Assembly (NCBI GenBank): GCA_036365455.1
Contig: JAWQUS010000002.1
Location: forward strand, 7,812,001-7,876,000
Direction of reading: 5' to 3'
DNA from: Macrosoma leucophasiata
Lineage: Eukaryota > Arthropoda > Insecta > Lepidoptera > Hedylidae
Length of the DNA: 64,000 nt
Each line of letters opens with the position of its first letter. Positions within the stretch are counted from its first letter, which is position 1. Under the pieces are notes generated by a model. That model was not told the DNA's origin. It saw only the letters and a list, made by a program, of their open reading frames with translations, and searched no databases. This document shows positions 60,001 through 64,000 of the stretch, in pieces. Made by a program: the position numbers and the translations under genes.

Positions 60001-62563
60001 TAAATTATTTATACTTATAATAAAACTGTAGAAGGGTAAATTCTGTACATTAAAAAAAATGAAAAAATAAATACCAGGGGGCGATGTTACTAGTACGATA
60101 CCGAACACAAATATGTGATTAGAAAAATTTTTGTCTGTCTGTCTGTCTGTTTGTTCAAGCATCACACAAAATCTACCGGTCCAATTACGCTGAAACTTTG
60201 TTTAATTATACTTGGACGTGTGGCGCACAATACTGGGTACTTTTTATCTCGGAAAAATGTATGTTTGTCTGTGTGTTTGTGCACGCTAATTTCAGAAACG
60301 GCTTATCCGATTTCTGGTTAATTTAAAGAATCGTAATAACATCGAATATTTTTAAAATATTCTGCATCTATCTTTTTTTAGGGTTCCGTACCTAAAAGGT
60401 AAAAGTGGACCCTAATACTAATCCTCCGCTGTCTGTCTGTCTGTCTGTCCGTCTGTCACCGGGTTGTATCTCAAAAACAGTGATAGCTAGAAAGTTAAAA
60501 CTTCCATAAATTATGTATTTCTGTTACCGCTATAGCGACAAAACTTTGTACTAAAAATAAGAAAATGAAAATTAAGGGGTCCAAGTAGACATACAATAAA
60601 CTTTTTTTTTCGTATATTTTTGCTCGATATTAATAACGGTATACATAGCAAGTAGACGCTTAAAATTTTCACAGAATTTTTAGGTCTTATGTTGTACAAT
60701 ATATTACCTTCCATAATAAATCTATACAAATAAATAAAATTGGAGTGTCTGTTTGTAATATTAAAATAACCGCTTTTTACTAAATGCATACACTAACCCC
60801 CTTATTCATAAACGTACATTAGATACGGCTTAGCTATAGAATGCTTTGTCTTTATCAGTTGCATTGTCAAATGTGCAGGATATAAAAAGACAAAGGAGAG
60901 ATTAGCAACACTTTAGCTAAAATACGATTATGAATAAGGGGGTAAATGTATACACGGTACATATACCAAAACAACTTTTTTTACTATTTTTATCTGTCTG
61001 TCTGTCTGTCTGTTTGGCGAAGCTAATCTTGGGAACGGTTTCACCGATTTTGACGGGACTTTCACTGGCAGATAGCTGATGTGATAAGGAGTAACTATTT
61101 TTATCTCCATACATCTATACATACCTACATACAAATAAGTAGAATTGGAGTGTATCCGACTTTGACGGGACTTCCACGGATAAGTAGCTTATGTAGGTAA
61201 TTAGGAGTAACTTAGGCTACTTTTTCCTCCATACATACATACATACATACCTACATACAAATAAGTAGGATTGGAGTGTATCCGACTTAGACGGGACTTC
61301 CACGGGTAGGTAGCTAATGTATGTAATAGGCAGTAACTTAGGCTACTTTTTTGTCCATACATACATACATACATACCTAAATACAAGTAAGTAGAATTGG
61401 AGTGTATCCGACTTAGACGAGACTTCTACGGGTAGGTAGCTAATGTATGTAATTAGGAGCAACTTAGACTACTTTTATGTCCATACATCCATACATACCT
61501 ACATACAAATAAGTAGAATTGGAGTGTATCCGACTTTGACGGGCGTTCCACGGGTAGGTAGCTGATGTAATAAGGAGTAACTTAGGCTACTTTTATCTCC
61601 ATACACACATACATACATACGAGTACCTACATACAAATAAATAGAATTTGAGTGTCTCCGATTTTGATGGGACTGTCACTAGCAGATAGCTGATATTATA
61701 AGGAGTAACTTAGGCTGTAGTGCCGGCATTACTCATAGAGGCAGCTTGCCTTGCTGTCGGATGATCCAAGAATGGACGTGGACGGACGGACGGATCAAAG
61801 ATGGACTGCAGCTGTAGGTAACCGACACAAGAGTGCTGTGAACGTTACATCACGTAATATAGGTACTCCTTGAGGTATGCGGTAGGTTTACACCATATCC
61901 ACCAATAGACAGCATCACAACTGATTCAGGAAAATCTTTTCTAAGACTACCACATGACTTTGTGAAAAGTGACAGGACAACTAGACTTAAATATGAGGAT
62001 AACTGGGTTTTCTGCAGATTCTTCGCGTAAATTCTTCTGATTCGCGAAGCAGAAGAATCGGAAGAATTACAGGAATCACATCAGGAATCACGCCTGACTC
62101 CAAATTACCGTAGTCTTCTCATTTAACTAGTATCTAGAGGTCTATCTATATATCTAATAGAGGTAAGCGTATGAACTCTAGTTATAGATAGGTTACTACG
62201 TGTAACTACTCTATTAAGATAATAATCTCCACTAATTTATATACTAATAATATTATTATTAATTATTATTTTAATGTTATAAAGCTGAAGTTTGTTTGTT
62301 TGCTTGAACGCGCATGAACTACTTTTCCGATTTGAAACATTCTTTTAGTGTAAGATAGTCAGTCCATTCATCGAGGAAGGCTTTAGGCTATATAACATCA
62401 CGCTGAGATGAATAGGAGAGGGTTGGTAACATTGCACCCGCGCAAAGCCGGAGCGGGCCGTTAGTATGTTATATACAAAACTTACCTGGTATTACCGGCG
62501 TCCTTGAGTTTATGTAATTAATATTTATAATCACATCTTGATCCAGTTCTTGAGAAACGAAAT
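57072..62563 (-). CDS. ML-domain (NPC2/MD-2-like) protein C, last three exons
   Basis: Minus-strand exons 62563-62486, 59234-59146 and 57338-57072 (stop at 57074-57072) join in frame with GT..AG introns of phase 1 then 0. The first visible exon begins in phase 1, so at least one upstream exon (signal peptide, first cysteines) is missing, probably beyond 64000. The order matches the ML domain: ELDQDVIININYIN, then RCDTMLCPV with the paired cysteines, then RGYLQWRVYNENGLLVLCYSV with the final cysteine. Unlike genes A and B, about 60 residues follow the domain (from SYYQKRMRQILDEI to NTRPRNISF), Asn/Thr-rich and basic. It would be a secreted lipid-binding protein; ligand unknown. Divergence from A and B is large, and intron positions differ. 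Confidence 0.78.
57393..57438. repeat. Perfect 20-bp hairpin in gene C intron
   Basis: CAGACAAACAGAGAAAAGAT (57393-57412) and ATCTTTTCTCTGTTTGTCTG (57419-57438), loop ACCTAC. On the transcribed minus strand it ends 54 nt before the last exon. Confidence 0.8.
57789..58080 (+). repeat. Family A copy, full length
   Basis: TACTGGTGGTAGAGCTCCAG to CTTCCATTACATAAAAAAAA, in a gene C intron. Confidence 0.8.
58283..58605 (+). pseudogene. RTE-like LINE RT C-terminus and 3' end
   Basis: KGMLRLFGHIERMSNERM, GRPKLTYHNQIGRVLSDGG and LRNRQKYEENDE, then a frame change and the 3' end CTCTCTGCCTAACCCG..GGGATCTGGCGTGAAGATAC. Shorter than the copy at 44.8 kb and more decayed; it lies in a gene C intron. Confidence 0.8.
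58685..58905 (+). repeat. tRNA-derived SINE-like repeat with ATTT tail
   Basis: A-box-like TTAGTCCAGCGCAGCGG and B-box GGGTTCGATCCCCGC (58748), then a body with TTTCGGGTCTGGGTGTTTGTG and GGCACCCACCACACAGG, ending TATTTATTTATTT. Different from the SINE at 36.5 kb. Confidence 0.65.
59672..59850. repeat. Family H repeat, copy 1
   Basis: ACAACATGTAACGGGAATGA, AAACACCTCGATTATAAAAT, ATACATGAACTGAAATTACG, GTACGAACGGTATGCACACC. An inverted copy lies at 63725-63900. Confidence 0.75.
60070..60340 (+). repeat. Family G repeat, plus strand
   Basis: GATACCGAACACAAATATGTG, a GTCT run, TGTTCAAGCATCACACAAAAT, TGGCGCACAATACTGGGTAC and CACGCTAATTTCAGAAACGG. Inverse copy at 47560-47970. Confidence 0.65.
60380..60720 (-). 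repeat. Family D copy with opposite internal order
   Basis: AGGGTTCCGTACCTAAAAGG, a GTCT run, then AGACATACAATAAAC, AAGTAGACGCTTAAAATTTTC and TAGGTCTTATGTTGTACAAT, the reverse complement of 45380-45690. Confidence 0.6.
60720..61730 (+). repeat. Family E repeat with extended minisatellite
   Basis: Begins CTATACAAATAAATAAAATT. After a GTCT run it has about six units of roughly 115-125 bp (61045-61715), each with CGACTTTGACGGGACTTCCAC, GTAGCT.ATGTAAT, AGGAGTAACTTAGGCTACTT and a CATACATACATAC run. A MITE (60797-60942) is nested near its start. Confidence 0.75.
60797..60942. mobile_element. 146-bp MITE with TAA target duplication
   Basis: CCCCCTTATTCATAAACG.. and ..ATTATGAATAAGGGGG ends, flanked by TAA at 60794-60796 and 60943-60945. 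A 3-bp TAA duplication fits PIF/Harbinger-type MITEs. Confidence 0.85.
62255..62465 (+). repeat. Family F repeat
   Basis: AATGTTATAAAGCTGAAGTTTG, a GTTT run, GAACGCGCATGAACTAC, ATCGAGGAAGGCTTTAGGC, GATGAATAGGAG, then CGCAAAGCCGGAGCGGGCCG. It ends 21 bp before the donor of the gene C exon. Confidence 0.6.
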
Positions 62564-62642
62564 CTGGAATTAGAAATAAATGCAACTTAATGCAAGATTT
62601 ATCTTAGGTACCTACGCATGGAAGTAAAATGTACGTATCGTA

Positions 62643-62800
62643 AACGTAACTTCACGCCTGTAATTCTCGAAGGCGTAGGCAGAGGTAAATAAATACATGC
62701 ATACAATCATACATGCAAACACCGAAGTAGTATATATAATAAATCTATGTGCAAACACTCTCGATTCGGCGCTAAATTTTTGGTCTATGTAACAGGTGGC
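62643..62800 (-). repeat. tRNA-derived SINE-like repeat, minus strand
   Basis: ACTTCACGCCTGTAATTCTC..GGCGTAGGCAG, ACATGCAAACACC, CGATTCGGCG and GTAACAGGTGGCGAGCCTGC match the reverse order of 36485-36660. An unrelated middle piece is inserted. Confidence 0.55.
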
Positions 62801-63104
62801 GAGCCTGCCTTGACATCTCCGGGCACATTACCAAATTACGAGGTACTGGGAAACTTCTCAAAAATGGAAAAATCCCAATAGAACCAGAGATAAAAAATTC
62901 ACACCTTTATCTATGTCAGAGAATATGTAATAATACTATGTAGTGAATGGACACTTCGACGTCCCGCCCGATTTTCCCGCATCACCCAACCTCCTCCCCT
63001 CTTATGGGCGGTTGGTATTTTGTACGTGCTACGCACACAGGTGCACGTGTTAATACACGTCACTGACTGATGTCTGTGTAATAGAGACCAAATTAAGCGT
63101 TTGT

Positions 63105-63230
63105 ATGGAATTTTGGCGGAGTGTCCGCGGTGTGTCTCTGATATCCCCCGACCCGGGAATTGAACCCAAGTCCCCAGCGTAGAAGCAGTAGCCTGCTACC
63201 ACTAGGCTACTAAGGCAGTTATACCACGGA
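63105..63230 (-). repeat. tRNA-like sequence, minus strand
   Basis: On the minus strand: TGCCTTAGTAGCCTAGTGGTAG (A-box half), then CTGGGGACTTGGGTTCAATTCCCGGGTCGG (T-arm). About 75 nt from end to end, but acceptor ends do not pair well (TGCCTTAG against TCGGGGGA), so it is more likely a SINE head than a working tRNA. A body follows toward 63060. Confidence 0.55.
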
Positions 63231-63724
63231 AGTAATAACAATAACTATTACTTTCATGTATAAGACAAAGTTTATCTAAACTGCTGTACGATGAGGGACC
63301 CATGTACGACAGTACAATAAAGAGACATATTTTAATATAGAGAGTTTTAGTTTAAAAGAGATACTTAGATACCTACATTATGATCTGAAGAAAGGGTTAT
63401 CCCGCTTAGAAATATCACAACAATTAATCAGGTTTCACCATGGTACTTTTAATGATCCAAGGCACTAATTAGTTAAACTTTAATGAACAACAAAATAGCA
63501 ACATAATAATATTTATACACCGTGTAACAGGATTGAATGTACAATCCGAAACTAGTTAGTTCAGAATCGATAACCGAATCGATTTCAGACATTTTTGATA
63601 TAGGTAATATTTTGTCCCAAAGTTAATTAAAATTATGGAAATTATGGTCACTCATGTGGTGAACAGTCAATACAAACGAAAATGAGACTAATGTCTATCC
63701 AAAATAAAATGCTTGTCTTAACAA

Positions 63725-63900
63725 GTAAGTATGCATAGGGTGTGCATACTGTTCGTACAAATTGAAGACAACTTATTTCTTAAATAAAAAATATTAAATA
63801 CATAAACATGTAATTTCAGTTCATGTATTATAATTATAACTCGACTCTCTAATCGAGGTGTTAGATAGTGTGCATTATTCTCGTTACATGTTGTATAATT
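63725..63900. repeat. Family H repeat, copy 2 (inverted)
   Basis: GGTGTGCATACTGTTCGTAC, ACATGTAATTTCAGTTCATG, CTCGACTCTCTAATCGAGGTG and CTCGTTACATGTTGTATAAT, the reverse complement of 59672-59850 with modest divergence. Confidence 0.75.
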
Positions 63901-64000
63901 ACCTATATATCAATAAATTTACTTAGATAGTTCGGTTATTTATTTATTGGTATCTACTTCATTTTCGATATTTCGTGAGGTATCACGATCATTAAGCCAA

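Noticed and set aside
63105..63230. Functional tRNA gene on the minus strand
   Set aside because: A- and B-box halves are present, but the acceptor ends do not pair and repeat-like sequence follows.

Overview
This window looks like nuclear genomic DNA of a moth or butterfly (Lepidoptera). It is AT-rich, has abundant TAGGTACCTACC-type motifs, spliced genes with GT..AG introns, and a very high load of LINE fragments, mariner relics, MITEs and tRNA-derived SINE-like repeats. No bacterial, phage or CRISPR features are visible.

Host genes. (1) About 2.0-6.0 kb, plus strand: a complete six-exon glucoside xylosyltransferase gene (GXYLT/shams type, GT8 fold), 373 codons with consistent splice phases. 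(2) A cluster of three ML-domain (NPC2/MD-2-like) secreted lipid-binding protein genes. Gene A is on the plus strand (19161-23887, three exons, 166 aa). Gene B is on the minus strand (26359-52972, three exons, 153 aa), with a first intron of about 24.5 kb filled with transposons. Gene C is on the minus strand (57072-62563); its last three exons are visible, its 5' exons appear to lie beyond the window, and its C-terminal tail is unusually long. A and B are convergent paralogs with the same intron phases and the same 111-nt middle exon.

Repeats. 0-1.7 kb: a deleted Jockey-like LINE (gag joined to the RT C-terminus) and an inverted repeat around a tRNA-like sequence. 9.6-11.6 kb: a large foldback structure with about 93-bp tandem units, tRNA-like sequence in one arm, and a third array copy beyond it. 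11.8-13.5 kb: a 5'-truncated LINE with RT and RNase H and a poly(A) tail. 14.5-15.5 kb: a roughly 1-kb element with about 90-bp terminal inverted repeats. 28.8-29.2 kb: four copies of an exact 101-bp tandem repeat. 32.1 kb: a highly structured MITE. 38.6-39.9 and 54.2-55.4 kb: two dead mariner transposons. 40-45 and 50-51 kb: Jockey, CR1-like and RTE-like LINE 3' portions, one split by a hAT-type MITE. 51.5-52.4 and 60.7-61.7 kb: a minisatellite-bearing repeat. At least nine copies of one LINE-3'-end/SINE-like repeat (starting TACTGGTGGTAGAG, ending in poly(A)) are scattered through the window.

All calls come from reading the sequence. Family names reflect recognised motifs, not database searches, and boundaries of old repeats are approximate.
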